A stretch of 64,000 bases of DNA from Epiperipatus broadwayi (taxonomy: Eukaryota > Onychophora > Udeonychophora > Euonychophora > Peripatidae), in assembly GCA_028023455.1 (NCBI GenBank), contig JAQFVV010012495.1:3428516-3492515 (forward strand), in the 5' to 3' direction. Of the stretch, positions 47,250 through 60,309 are shown piece by piece. A model generated the notes under the pieces. That model saw nothing but the letters and a program-made list of their open reading frames with translations. It had not been told where the DNA came from and did no database searches. A program made the translations under genes and the position numbers. Position 1 is the stretch's first letter. Each line of letters begins with the position of its first letter.

Positions 47250-50200
47250 GTAACAGCTTGAGAGCCTTCCAATATTGGTTTCTTGTGAGAAATCATATGA
47301 GCCTATTGGAAGCATTGTGCATATCTATATCCTGGTTTGTCATGTAGCAATTGGTTGTTGTGCAATATCCATTCTTTTGCCAAGCCTTGTTGTGTCTCAT
47401 AGTACTTGGTTCTGAAGTTTGTGGATTTGGTCGCTTAATTATATATGCTATACTAGTATCTGAATATGTTTTTGTTGACTCTTTGCATTTGTGTGGATTT
47501 TTTTTACATCTTTGGAAATGCATAATTTGAAAGGAGACAGTATAGTGGCTGATTAAACATTTGATTGATGTTTTATGAAGAACCAAATGCCTTCAAAATT
47601 ATCAGAGTGTCCTATTTTATTGTACTAATTGTTGTGAAATATTAATGTGGTCCTCTTGGTATTATTTTCAAAAGCGAAGATGCATCATGTGCACCACAAT
47701 GCATAGAGCACCAAAGTTACTGTGCAGATTGTAAGAATGGATTGTTTGTGATATGTGCTGATGAGGTGTTGATCACATCATACCAGATGTTTCTAGTGCA
47801 GAGCAGTCTTAGAAAAGGTGTTGCCATGTTTCTTCTGCTCAGTTGCATAGAGGATAGAAGGGATCTATTCTGGGATGTAGTCATCTGTATCTGATGAAGT
47901 ATGATGTTGATAAAGCATAGAGATTTAGCCTAAGAAGGAAATCAAAATATGTGAGTTCCATGGCCTATTTTTTTTAAATCCTAAGCAGCTGTCAGTTGTT
48001 GTTTCTGAGCATTTAGGTGGAGGTGTTTGGTTTATTGCCAGAGTATATTAGAAGCATAGACCTTGAATATGAATATTTGGTTGTTGCTTGCAGTGATATT
48101 TGGGTATATATGTTTCTAAATTATTGATAACAGATGATAGGTAGTAGTGTGAAAGTGGGAATGTGTCTGCTGGGATCACTTGGATTAGACATTAAAGTGC
48201 TGAAAATATGTGAAGGTGGCTATTACAATGTTTTCAATCTTCTGTATTTGGAAACTATATATGCTGTATAATCCCAATCCATTATATATGGTTGAGCAGC
48301 TAAGGCATATCTTGTGGATATTGACACTGTCCTTCTATTCCATAGAAGCTTGTTACAATATGAATTGATTTTTGGATATGAACACCTTAGAGAATGGGAT
48401 TATGGAATAATAATAAACAATCTTGGTGATCACTAGCTGTTTAAACAATTGTACTTTGGAATATATAAAAAGGTATGCTGTTAATAAAAAGATAGTGATC
48501 CACTCTAGTTTACATTTTAACTTGTTCTGGTTTGTGTTTCATTGCATTAGCCCCCATACAGAAGAGAAAGCCAAGAAAAGCAGATATTTTTTCTTGGAAA
48601 ATTTGTGTGTAGAGCTTACTATTTAGAGTGACCAATCAGCAGTTTTACTTTGATTGAAATTTAAAGTGGTGCATTGACTCAAAAGCTTGAAGAATTTTCT
48701 ATAGTATTGGCTGTTCTCTGGAGGGGAGAAAGAGTGTAATGTTATCTACATATACAATGCAGGATATATGATGTGATGTGACTGGTATCTTGATGACTGT
48801 GATATTTTGTTGAATTTTTAAGTAGGAGCATATTGATATAAAGTTAAATAATAATAAGCTGACTGAGAACCCTTGGAAATGGATTGTGTGAAGATGAATA
48901 ATGAAGAGGTTTTGCTATAAGCATGATGGGGATTTCATGGCTTAATAGCAAGTTAGTGGTGAGTACATGGCATTGTGGTGTCAGCCAACGTGTTAATCAA
49001 TGTATTGATATCAATTGAGTCAAAAACTACTTTTATGTCAAGATGTAATACAATTGATGCAAACCTTTTTTGGTTTTTTATTGAGCCCAAGATGGTTTTA
49101 AAGATTATCACAGCCTGTGCTATATATGATTGTTACATTTCAAATGGCTGGGTGAGATTAGTAAAAAAATATATATCTCTAGGATTTCCTTGATTATGTT
49201 TTTCTTGATTTTGATGGCATACAGACCCATTGATATAAGATGAAGACTGGAGAGAGTCAATATGGGAACTGGCTTTTGTTAAAGGATACTATTGTAATTG
49301 GCTGTAAATCCTGGATGTCATGTTACTTTTGTGATAGGAGATTGGCAAGGTCACACAAGTATTGAGCAGTGAATCAGCTGAAGGGTGCAAAGATTAATTT
49401 TGTACAAGCATTAAGTAAGTGTTGCTAGTTTAATGGAAAAGTCCTATCATGTTAAATGAGGGTTGTTTGTGTTTAGGTTTTTCAAAAAACATCATAAGGG
49501 GGTTTGAATGGGATGGTATGTTTGTAACTTTTGCTTGAAATGTTGATAAATCAGTTATAACATGTTGCAAGTATATGTGACCCCCTCATCTCTATATAGG
49601 TATCCCAAAGACAAGCAAATAGATCTTTTTTGTCAGAGTATGTTATTGGCTAAGACAGATTTTACTTTTTTTTATTGCTAGATAATTTTTGAGATTGTTA
49701 CAAACATTGTTGTATACTTGAGTAAGCTTATATATATATATGTTGTTGAGAGCTACATGCAGCCTTTGACACTGTGAACTATCTATGAAGTTTATTAGCT
49801 AATGCTAATAGTCTGGAGGGTGGCAAAGATTTTTATATAATAAGATCTATGTTGAAGGACAATATATTTATAAATGAGTTGCATGACTTTAATTTTCGGA
49901 AGCACTATATATCTTATGAAAAAATAATTTGATATGGCAAGTAGGTAGCACCCAGAAATTCCTAATCACTTTTCTGAGAATGAAAAGTGTTAGTTTTCGT
50001 GTAATTTATGTTGGGTTAATCACTATGACTTCTGCATTGTGATCAGAGAAAGAGAGAAAGTTGAGGTTTAAGCTGGTCAGGTGGTATAACATAGATAAAT
50101 AGAAACACAGGTCAATCCTTGATGTGTGGCAACCGTTGTGAAAAGTAATTGCATTGCTTGGTAAAATATTAAGACTTCATATTGAGGTGGCTCCAATGAA

Positions 50201-51630
50201 TATCGATACCTTTCAAAATTCTAAATGATATCGATATTCATTGGAGCCACCTCAATATGAAGTCATTGGAGCCACCTCAATATGAAGTCTTAATATTTTG
50301 TGTAGTAATCACTGATTAGACTGGTTGGATGGATAGTATAACTGAACATTAAGTTAATTTTATGTATGATGTCTGAAACAATGAGAAGACCTGAGTGGGA
50401 TCCACACACAATAGATGTTTGGAGTGATGATGCAATGATGAACTGTTCTATCAGTAGGTCTGAATCTTAGCAATGATTTTAAATGAAGGAAATGGACAGT
50501 CTGAAGTTATAAGCAGTCCAGTAACCCCTGGAATGGATGATGTGTCTCTAGAATAGGCACAGTAACCTTCTCTAGTTAGATATGTTGATGGACAATCTGA
50601 GCCCACTGTAAATTTTAGTTTCAAAAAATCTTAGGATGTACAGGTTGTTGTGATCCTTATCCGTTGTTTTGAATTGTGTTAGTTTTGTGATTGAGATAAT
50701 TACTAATATTAGATGCTGTTATCTTCAACTTCTATTAAATGTAACCATTGAATATTGGTATCTGCTAGTGCTTGTGGCAGCTTATCTTCTGTGAAGCTTT
50801 TGAATATATTAAGGACTTGGTGAGCATCTATCAGTGGTGCTCACAGACAAAATTCATGAATAAACAATTCTTTGCCAACTGATCAGTCATTTTTATTAGA
50901 GTACTGTCCCCATCTATTTTGGCTCTTTTTGGATTGTTTATTTCTCTATCGGCCAGATCTTCTCCTTGGTTAACTCGGTGAAGATAGTTTTTGGGGGAAG
51001 ATGGAATGATTGATACCATGATGGATTGTTGACATTTGTTTATAACTCACAGTTTGACTTGATATTTATCTGTGGGAAATTAAGAGGTGTCCAGATGTCA
51101 GTAATTGTTGCATTGACTGTGATAACTGGTGTTTATGATATATCAGATAATTGTTTATTTAATTTTGATGTATTTTATCAGAGCTTATACTTGTAACAGA
51201 TGAATTATTTGAATTATTTATTATAAAATCTAGGATGTGTGTGCTTTCTTCTGTATGATTGTGTTCAAAAGCTTCAGTGGAGCTAGGACTGTCTTTGTCT
51301 TCATATTGATTATTAAAGCTGTTAGTGGTGATCTGAGAATTAATGATATTCTAATGTTGATATTGGTTGAATTGTCTATTGGGTTAGCTTGTGTGATTTG
51401 GCTGGTGATGTGATGTGTGCCCCAGTGTCCACCCTGTCCATATGTGTATCATTGTAGTTTTAGGTCTCTTATATAGAGGCATAGCATAACCTTCTGATCT
51501 GCAATTTATGAACTATAGTATAAATTCATTGGGTTAAATTATTTGTCCCATTGCTAAGGATATATTCTTTTAATGATGTGTGTTGTAACATACTAAAGGA
51601 AAAGTTTTGGTTTGTAAAATTACTTATTAT
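47250..51630 (-). pseudogene. Decayed non-LTR retrotransposon (LINE)
   Basis: The minus strand carries a broken reverse transcriptase. A LDIKVVFDSID block at 49042-49010 matches motif A (…FDS.D). A LLLFN-like stretch lies near 48860. LYVDN followed by ITLFLPS at about 48755-48720 stands where [FY].DD with LFL is expected, so the second catalytic Asp is Asn. A QAFE...K region follows. Many stops and frameshifts break the frame over about 4.3 kb. Upstream (50000-51500) may hold the endonuclease or ORF1 part but no domain is clear. The longest open pieces (47293-47586, 50831-51019) have no recognisable motif. The coding strand is A+C-rich, like the unassigned plus-strand region at 37.7-42.9 kb. 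The clade is unresolved. Confidence 0.6.
50162..50295. repeat. Quasi-palindrome plus direct duplication inside the LINE
   Basis: The 36-bp arms at 50173-50208 and 50229-50264 are exact reverse complements with a 20-bp spacer. The 25-bp end of the second arm (ATTGGAGCCACC...) is then repeated directly at 50265-50289, followed by GTCTTAATATTTTG, the complement of the left flank. Confidence 0.85.
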
Positions 51631-51639
51631 TTTTTTTTG

Positions 51640-51735
51640 GCTTATTCATTACATGATCACAATTCTTAACTCTGGCTTGCACTGAGTGGTGCTACTATGT
51701 GGAGAGTTTTGCCTCTGTGTTTTCGGTTATTCCAA
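51640..51735 (-). mobile_element. Family A terminal fragment
   Basis: ACATGATCACAATTCTTAACTC and GGCTTGCACTGAGTGGTGCT match the family A end as at 2136-2262. Confidence 0.5.
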
Positions 51736-53149
51736 AATACATATTTTACTTGCCTATACACACTTGAATGAAAGTATGTATATGAAAACATTTAATTACA
51801 TAAGCAGACAAAAAAAATTAGATCTAATAAAATATTAGTACGTGGGGATAACGTCATAATTGGCCATTGGGTTTAAATAATAATTATTTAGATATTAATT
51901 ATTTATTCTAAATCAATAAAACGTGTTCTATGGCATCTAAAAATCTTTTAAAATGGCATTTAGAATGAAAAAGTATTTGCGAAATATTAATTTTAAATTT
52001 TGTTCTAAGGTTTCCATTATGGTGGCATAATCAAAGGTTATACATTTAGATTAATTTTCTTGAAAATATGCTTATTCATTCTGCCAATTTTTTCATCATC
52101 TTATGTTTCTGTAAATAAAATGATGCATAAAAAGATAAGACCTTCAGAATGGGGGCCACAATTGTCCCCTTCAACTATTTTCTTCAATCACCAAGAATAC
52201 CCGAATAAAACATTACCTAAAGATTGTCGCGCCTTATTGAAATTAACAATTTATCAGAGAACATTTGTAAATTCAATTAAAGGAAATTAAGAATTCAATT
52301 TTGTTTACAACTCCAATTTAAATCAATCTTACTTATAGAGCTCTAAATATTAAGGACATTGTGTTGATTAAATTTAAGTTGTTTTCCATGCATGAAATAA
52401 CTATTCTGATTATTAGTATTTTTATTAAGCCATTTAAACAAAAACAATTTCCAAAGAAATCTGCTACTACTTTAACTCAGTGAACAGGACCCCAAAAGAA
52501 AATCATCATCACCAGGAACAACTGCCAAAAAGAAAGAAAAGGATTATTTATCTTATATGATTAAAAAGAAGGAAAATTTTATTTAAATTTTGTTCTAGTT
52601 AAAAAGAGGGGCAAATTGTGAAATTTTTTTTTTAGCTCTCCAAGTTTAAACGTTAAACACTGATGACTGGTTGTCTCGCCTTAAACTTTTCAAACACATA
52701 TTGAAGTTGTGTTTTAATAAAAGTAAAGATAAAAGATGCATTGACTGCAGAAAGGAGTTTTCTACTAACTGAAAGTAGTCCCTTTGATTTCTTTTCAAGG
52801 CTTAAAGGAACCAAGCAGGGCAAATTCCTGATGTCCACTACATGCATTCTTGTTATTGCAGCTGTTATTACTATGCGATTATTTATATAATGAATGAATA
52901 TGGATGGGCTGCTCACTAATATGCTTTATCCAGCACAGTTTACCTCTTAATTTAAGATCAAGAAACACCGTGGCCTTTCTTCTCAATTGCCTAATAGCTT
53001 TTAGCCGAAATATCAGTTGAGTTTTTTGAAAGCAGAATCAATATATAAATGAAAAAAATTTTTCCTAATAGATGGTTATAATTATAACAGACAAAAATAA
53101 ATCATGTCCCTTATTCCCAGAAGACTGTACAGTCACCAACCAAGGCAGT
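51736..53149. other. Unassigned, possibly old element remains
   Basis: Frames at 52060-52290 (plus, with SEWGPQLSPS and LPKDCRALLK) and 52653-52916 (minus) look like fragments of transposon-borne proteins but I cannot name them. The sequence at 52900-53150 may be the 5' flank or UTR of the RTE element. Confidence 0.35.
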
Positions 53150-55770
53150 GGTTGATGGCCAAAAGTGGAGGATGCTAAGAATCTCTTGATGACTTATTAT
53201 TTAGATACTTACAACTGCAGATCATTTTCACATGAAGAAAGATTGCAAGAATTGGGAAAAGAACTGTCTCATATTAAATGGGACATTATTGAACTTTTTG
53301 AACTTAAAAGAAAAGGTGAAAAGACAGTTTAAAAAGCAGACATGTACTACACTACAAAGGCACAAATATTAGAAATACAAGTGAAGTAGTATTCATTATA
53401 AATAAAAAGCGGAAGAGCAACATTGTGGAGTTGATAGTGTATTAGACAGAGGAGCATGATTAATTATTAAACTTAGTAGCATATATCAAATGCAGATAAT
53501 TCAGATTTGTGCCAAAATAAGTTTACATTAAGATGAAGAATTAGAGGATATTTATATAGATGTACAAAAAGCTTTTGATATGACCAAACATTTTAACATT
53601 GTCATGGAAGACTATAATGATACAATTGGTAAACAATTGAAAGATGAAAGTTTTGTACATAAATTTGGTTCTGGTGAGAGAGATGAAAGAGGACATACAC
53701 TTGTGGAGTTTTAAGAAAAAGATATTGATTTTTTAAAATAAAAAAAAATGTTAAACAGAAATGAACATGGAAGCATCCAAAGGAAGGTACAGCAGAATTG
53801 GATTATATTTTGACTAACAGAAAGTACATATTTCAAGATTGTAATGTTCATAATAAATTCAACACAGAATGGGATCATCAATTATTGAGATGTATAATAA
53901 ATGTTAATGCAAAACTAGGGAGACAAAAATTATTAAGAAAGACATTATTCACAGTTGGTATTCTTAATCTTCAGAAAGGATTCTATTGAATTAAAATGGT
54001 AAACTTGATTCAGATTTGAATATCATCTACAGAAAAATAACTGATACACTTTTATAACAAAGATGGCTGATAGAAAAAGCAGCAATTGATTAGTAAAACT
54101 TCTATTGAGATTATAGAATGATGCATTAAGAAAAATTGAATATTTCAAATTTTGTGAATTAGCAAGGAAAGCTATAAAAGAGAATAAAAGAATATAAAAC
54201 GTTTTGGTATTGATAGGAAACCTATTTCTGCAATAAAAAAAACAGATGGAACTATTACATAAAACAGAGATGACATCATGAAATGTATAGAAGAGTTCTA
54301 CCAAGAATTATATAGTAATAAAGAACAAAAAGTATCTCCTATAACTATTTTATCTTCTGACTTACCCAGGATTTTAAATGAAAAAGTGAGACCTGCAATT
54401 AAATTTATGGAGAAGGGAAAAGCTCCAGATAATTATGGAATTATAACCAATACCTTAAAAGAAGCAAGTCAAAAAAAAAAATTGTCAAAGTTATATACCA
54501 AATGTCTAAATGAGAAAAATATATCAGGTGATTTAAAAAATATATTAATATTAATATTTAAAAAGGTGATAAAGAAAATACTAAAAATTACAGACGTATC
54601 AGTCTCTTATCAGTTCTATGCAAATTTTTTACAAAAGTAATTACAACTTATCTTTAATGAACTTTGGATTTCAACCAACCAAAAGACCAACCTGGACTTA
54701 AAAGTTGGTTTTAGTACAGTGGATCACATCCAAGTATTGAAAGAAGTTATAGAAAGAACCAATGAATATGAGTTGCCATTATGCTTTGGATTTGTAGATT
54801 ATGAAAAGATATTTGATTTTATAAGCATTTCTTCATCAAGGTATAAACCCAGGATATTATCATATTCTAAAAAAATATTTATAAAAATGCAACAGCAGCA
54901 ATTAGATTACATAATAATACTAGAAAGATTAACATTGAAAAAATTGCACAACAGAGTGACTCCATATCTCCAAAACTATTTATAGCAGTGCCCCAAGAAG
55001 TATTTTGTGGATTTAAATGGGACGGTAAAGGAATAAAAGTGATGTAGTTGTTTTTGCAAATAATATTTTAGAGGCTCGGGAAATGTAAGAGTTATGAGAT
55101 ACAAATAAGAGAATAGGACTAAAGGTAAATGTTAAAAAGACTAAAGTAATGTTCAATGGATTTTCTCAAAAAATAAAAATAAATATTGATAATGATGAGT
55201 TAGAAGAAGTTAACAACTATAAATACTTTGGATTAAGTTAACTACAGAATTAAAATTGGTTGGAATGTTTTTAGTAGAAATAAAGTAATATTAAAAAAAA
55301 TGTCTATATATTTGAAAAAAAAAAAGGTTGTTTAATGTATTTCATTAGTTCTTATATATGGATCTGAGACTTGAATACTTAACAGAAAAGCAATACAGAG
55401 GCTTCAGTCCACTCAAAGAAGTATGGAGTGATGCATGTTATTAATAACAAAAAGAGAATGAAAACAAAATACATAGTTAAGAGAACAAACGAGTGTTACT
55501 GACATCTTAAAAAAATTAAGCGACTGAAATGGAGTTGTATTGAACATATTTTTAAAAGAAATGATAATAGATGGATAGTTGAATTCTTAAATTGGATAGT
55601 AAAAGATTTAAAAGATCTAGAAAGGGACCACATGTGAGATGGATGGATGAGATAAAAAATATGTGGGGATGATGTGGAGAATAGAGGCTAGATATCAGAG
55701 ATAGATTAAAGTTGGAGAAGCCATCATTCTGCAGTGGATTGATAATAGGTGAAAATGATGATGATAAAGA
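53150..55770 (+). pseudogene. RTE-type LINE, near full length, inactive
   Basis: Broken plus-strand frames give the full RTE order. The apurinic-type endonuclease comes first: YNCRSFSHEERL and KWDIIELFELKRKGE near 53220-53330, then GERDERGHTL near 53680, then LDYILTNR and EWDHQLL near 53800-53885 (the DH pair). The reverse transcriptase follows: KGKAPDNYGI near 54415, VDHIQVLKEVIER and FVDYEKIFD near 54720-54820 (motif A), and FANN at 55053-55064 in place of FADD. GLKVNVKKTKVMFNG and the C-terminal QRLQSTQRSME and WIVEFLNW blocks complete it. The 3' end is short, with ATGATGATGA typical of RTE tails. Both catalytic Asp codons of motif C are AAT, and numerous stops and shifts make it dead. Confidence 0.85.
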
Positions 55771-57865
55771 GATGCATTTGGACAAATTTAGGCAACTTTA
55801 ATAATAATAAGATAACTAGTTTCAATATATTTCTTTGCAACAAATACATGCAATTTTAATATGATAGCTCAATTTACCATACAAATAATTTTTTTTTGGA
55901 CCTTACTATTTTTCAGGGAATTGGAAACAAAATGTATATGCAAGTAATATTCTTTCCTAATATTAATTTGGCCTGATCCATTTGCAGCTATTTGTATATC
56001 TGGAGCAAGTAGAAATAAACTATTGCAGGAGAGCTGTATTACTTTATCGTGAATCATAATATAATTTTTTTTATTTCTTTTGATCTTGTAGTAAATATAT
56101 TTTGTTATATTTTATAAAATCTAACCTAGTATCTTTTCTTTGTTAAAATTATAAAACTTATTTGATGTGTAGACATTGGAAATTGTATTGTTTAGCCTCA
56201 TATATATTAAAACCTTGAGATATTACGTTATCGTTGAGGTAAGTGGACAAGGAGAAAGTAGATTTCTATTATGGAGTATCTAGTTTAGTCCAGGCATCTA
56301 ACTGATAGTTTTATCGTATTAAAAATCACATGCACAAAGCATACACAAATCCAATTAATCTTAGATTAAATATAGAAAATTAATTTGCTATTATGAAATC
56401 AATCTTCATGCATTTATATTATTTATCATTAAATTGTCTAGTCTGGAATTTAATCATTGTCAGTGTTAAATATAATTAAGTTAAAATATGTTTTGATGCA
56501 ATAAAATATCCTCTTTATCTTCTTGTCACATTGATGTCTGAGTTTGTTACATACCCTCCATCCCCAGTCATCATCATCATTATAGCTCTGCTGAGCTGGC
56601 ATCACATTTTTTAAGTATTACAATATATAACGGATGTTAAGATAGTAGTAGACAATGAAGGTTAACTGCCCAAAGGAATGAGAGAAAGCCAAATAGTCAG
56701 AACTAACGATCTATCAGTGAAGGGATTTGTTACAAAAATAAGAAAATCAAAATGGTGTTGACCATTTTACTTTCTTTGTTTTGGGCAATTTTACAAAAGC
56801 TTTCTAATCAAATAATTATACACAGGAAACTTCCCATGTTAAAATATTTCCATATATATTATAATGGATAGCTATCTTTTTTATCATTTTTAAATTTTAC
56901 AATAATAATTTATAGACTTGAAACACTTTTAAACAAGCAGAAAAGTTAATATAGTCAATATCTTGCATATTAATCATACCAACAGTCGGACTAAGATAGT
57001 TTATAAATACACAAACGGTGGCCACTTTTCAGGACCATAGCACTTACTTCTAGAAACAAAATGTCTCTCCTATGGATACTTTTATTAATACTGGGGATAA
57101 ACCCTTAAATGTCATTCAGGCAATTTTACTGGAATGCTCCAAGCACTTGATTTTATAAGTAGCTCAATTGAACAAGAAACTTTCCTAATTTAGGCTGTCA
57201 GACAATGCATATTTAAACACAAACAATATAACTGACAAATTTATCTTAATAAAATGTTATATGATGAGGTACAGGAGAGAGAGAATTTAGAACAAATTAA
57301 CATATTAAAATAACATTTTTTTACAGAAAAAAAAAAAAAAACATAATAAGAAGAATAAAAAAATAAAACTACATTAAATTAGTTACAAACTTATTCAATA
57401 TAGTTTTTTGTGTAAAGCACAATTTAAATTACTTACTACTCAAAGGTGAAGTAGAAAACCGATATTTTATTTAAACTAAGTAGTAAAAATTTAATCATTT
57501 CTAATTAATGGAAGTCCATTAAGAGAATGAAATCTTATACATGTATATCATTATGTCTAGGTTTTGAATTAATTTCTGACATTGGCCTAGGTTTTTCTAT
57601 ATTTTTGCTGGAATGATTGCCCATTTTCTTGATAGTTTTGAGAGCTTGTGGATGGCATTCTTGAACAAGTTTTCTGGTTTCTTTTAATGGCTTGTCATTT
57701 CTTCTTTCAAGGGCAGCATATATCTTTGTGGCCTTATTTAACAGTAGTCATTGATAATGATGGGTAATATCTCAGTAATTACAGTCAATGATTTTTGTCA
57801 CATTTCAGGCTATTAAATGCACAGGAATAGGGTGATAAAACCAGAGTGAACACTCCGCTGTGAGT
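55771..57865. other. Mostly unassigned; possible RTE 3' scrap
   Basis: TCATCATCATCATTATAGCT followed by CTGCTGAGCTGGCATCAC at 56565-56605 looks like an RTE 3' end in minus orientation. No other feature. Confidence 0.4.
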
Positions 57866-57922
57866 TTAGCACAGCATAGTGATGCCACATCATTTAGCAC
57901 AGCATAGTGATGCCACATCATC
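57866..57922. repeat. Exact tandem duplication of about 28 bp
   Basis: TTTAGCACAGCATAGTGATG followed by CCACATCA occurs twice in tandem. Confidence 0.9.
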
Positions 57923-59210
57923 CACGTAAATAGCTATACATCACTGAAAGATGAGTTACACGTTTTTGATGAATGAGTATACAAAATTTAGCAAGTGATA
58001 AGTCAGCAAAAATTAATATAACTAGCGGCAGTCAAATCAAATTAACAGGATCAGAATCAAAATAACAGCAGAATAACTCTAATGAAAATTTAATAGCTTT
58101 TATATCCTTGACAAAACCCACATCATTAATCAATTTCAATCGTCCTTTTATCTAATTAGTTAATATTTTTTTAATTACAAAATTAAACATTAATTACAGT
58201 ATTTGTTATCTAATCAGTTGGATAGATTACTGTTTTCAGTAAAATATCCCTTCTTTATTAGACAATTTACAAAATTATTTTAATCTTTGATTAAATTGTA
58301 TTTTTCTTTAATTATATAATTTTAGACAATAATTCTGTACATTTGTTTAATTACAATTCTCTTGTTCTTCTTTTTTCTTCTCTTTGTTTACAATTAATAT
58401 TTAAGTTTAAATTATTTCACCAAATAACTTTATAATCTTTAAGTTACCTTTTCACAGTTAGTTTTATTTTATTTTCATTATACCTTGTAACATTTCGCAA
58501 TTTGTACTTTTATTTAAAAGAAATAATAAGCCATTCCCTTTAAATAGTAAATTTAATTAAAATCCTTAAACTACATTATGCTTTAATTATATTTCTCCCT
58601 CTTCTCCTTTTTTTTCTTTTATTTTAACGAGATTCAGATTCATAATTTTATTTTTATTTTTGTTTACTTTCTAATCGACTTTTGATCTATTCTAAACTCT
58701 TTTTATTCTATTATTAATCTGGCGGACTTTTTCATTAATAATAAAAAAGATAATACATTATTATTTTCCCCCTTCTAAATATTCTTAGCATACTTTTAAA
58801 TATCTCATGCAATATGTATTTTTGCATATCTGTTACAATATATATATATGGCATACACTGGCATTGATATAAGAAATTATGGGCATTATTTGCAAGTATA
58901 TTTAAATAACTCTTTGTAACTATGGCTTGTGAATTATCTTAGTAATATTTTTAGGGTTTGAGTGTTCCATGATATATATATGACATATTTTGCGGGTTCA
59001 TCCGTGTTGAAAATTTAAATATTGATATACCGACATTTTCGACTTGATCACACAAGTCATCCACTGGGTGATAAAAGGTAGAAAGACAGTTGTAGAGGCA
59101 TACAATCACTGATTTGGCAAAAACGTTAAAGTTCCACCAATAGCAAAAATGTTAAATTAAGAATGTTTTTTTTAAAAAAATTTCCAAATAGGAGGAAATT
59201 TGCATGTATC
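57923..59210. other. AT-rich, nothing recognised
   Basis: CACAAGTCATCCACTGGGTG near 59052 may be 3' UTR of the Penelope element that follows on the minus strand. Confidence 0.4.
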
Positions 59211-59213
59211 ATC

Positions 59214-59660
59214 TCATTTATTGATACAATCTGGCCTTTTAATTATCTCAATGGCTTCTCTAATTTTGCACTGGTAGAGATTATCACATCTGGATATGAT
59301 CCTGGTACTAGAAAAATCAATTTTATGACCTGAACTATAGTATGGAATGAGAGTGCTGCTGCTGATGAGTGTTGTTTAACTGCATTAGCATGCTCATCTC
59401 TCCTAACACTGATGTGATGTAAGAAGCTTTACAATTTTTACATGAGATTTGATAAACACCATGAGATTCAAGAGGGATTGAATCCTTAGGCTTGGTTATT
59501 ACATTGCGGATCTTTTGATGAGTATAAAATGCTGTATCTATATTATAGCATTTTAATATACATCCAATACTGTCTGTACTTCTTTTTACATATAGAACAC
59601 AAATCCTAATAGCTGATTCATCATCTTTTTGTTTCCTATTTTGTCCATTTTGGGCTTGAA
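59214..59660 (-). mobile_element. Penelope-like element, thumb and GIY-YIG fragment
   Basis: From about 59650 downward on the minus strand the frames give VKRSTDSIGCILKCYNI (the block after the reverse transcriptase), KDSIPLESHGVYQISC (linker and first GIY-YIG motif, here GVY), a weakened YIG as SYIT, then DEHANAVKQHSSA, GHKIDFSSTRII, KIREAIEII and a terminal INK with stop at 59214-59216. At least two frameshifts are needed. It belongs to a different, more typical Penelope lineage than the 8.5-9.7 kb copies. It is 5'-truncated with no reverse transcriptase core. Confidence 0.8.
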
Positions 59661-59718
59661 ATAAGGCTTTATATATATATATATTGTAGCCTTCACTGAA
59701 AAGTAAGCTACATAAATG

Positions 59719-59722
59719 AAGT

Positions 59723-59768
<46 letters not shown>
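59719..59768. repeat. (AG)n microsatellite
   Basis: About 22 AG units. The SLSLSL frame on the minus strand is an artefact. Confidence 0.97.
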
Positions 59769-59770
<2 letters not shown>

Positions 59771-60309
59771 TGTACATGGAATAAACTAAGTTTGAATAAT
59801 TTTTCTCTGTTTAAAAGTGATTTTTACAATAAAGGGTGAAAAGTTAGATAAAGTAAATATGACAAAAATTGCTTTTATTTTTTTTAGAGTTTTAAATAAA
59901 ATAACTATTAAGATCTATTTCATTTTTAATTTTTTAGCAAAAGAGAAAGTGATTATTATAGAAAATGTGAACTGTGCAGTCTTTATGATTTTAACTTCAA
60001 GATTTAATGACTCTTCTATCCAGACTATGTGGTCCTTATCAAAAACAAAAAATCCATTTAAGATATTGCATCATAATTGTCTTTGATAACTACTACAAGG
60101 CATTCAGAAAAACATGACTAAATTCTAGAATATTGGTAATTTGTCTGAAACCCGAGGTTTAATGTTTTTCTAAATGATGCCACATAAGCATATCTGGAAT
60201 AGTAAAAGAGTTCTAATTGTTCTAGATATTCATAAGAACCAAGTTTACTTAATAAGTGATTGTCTCTAACATGATTCATTATAATAATGGCATGTGAATA
60301 GAAAATATA
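59769..60309. other. Nothing recognised
   Basis: The 89-codon plus frame at 59817-60086 has no domain and ordinary AT-rich composition. Confidence 0.45.

Noticed and set aside
54278-54640. 120-codon frame as a separate gene
   Set aside because: It is an in-frame stretch of the decayed RTE reverse transcriptase (KGKAPDNYGI block).
59355-59375. CTGATGAG within the Penelope fragment
   Set aside because: No GAAA box or stem II follows. The bases belong to coding sequence of the endonuclease region on the other strand.
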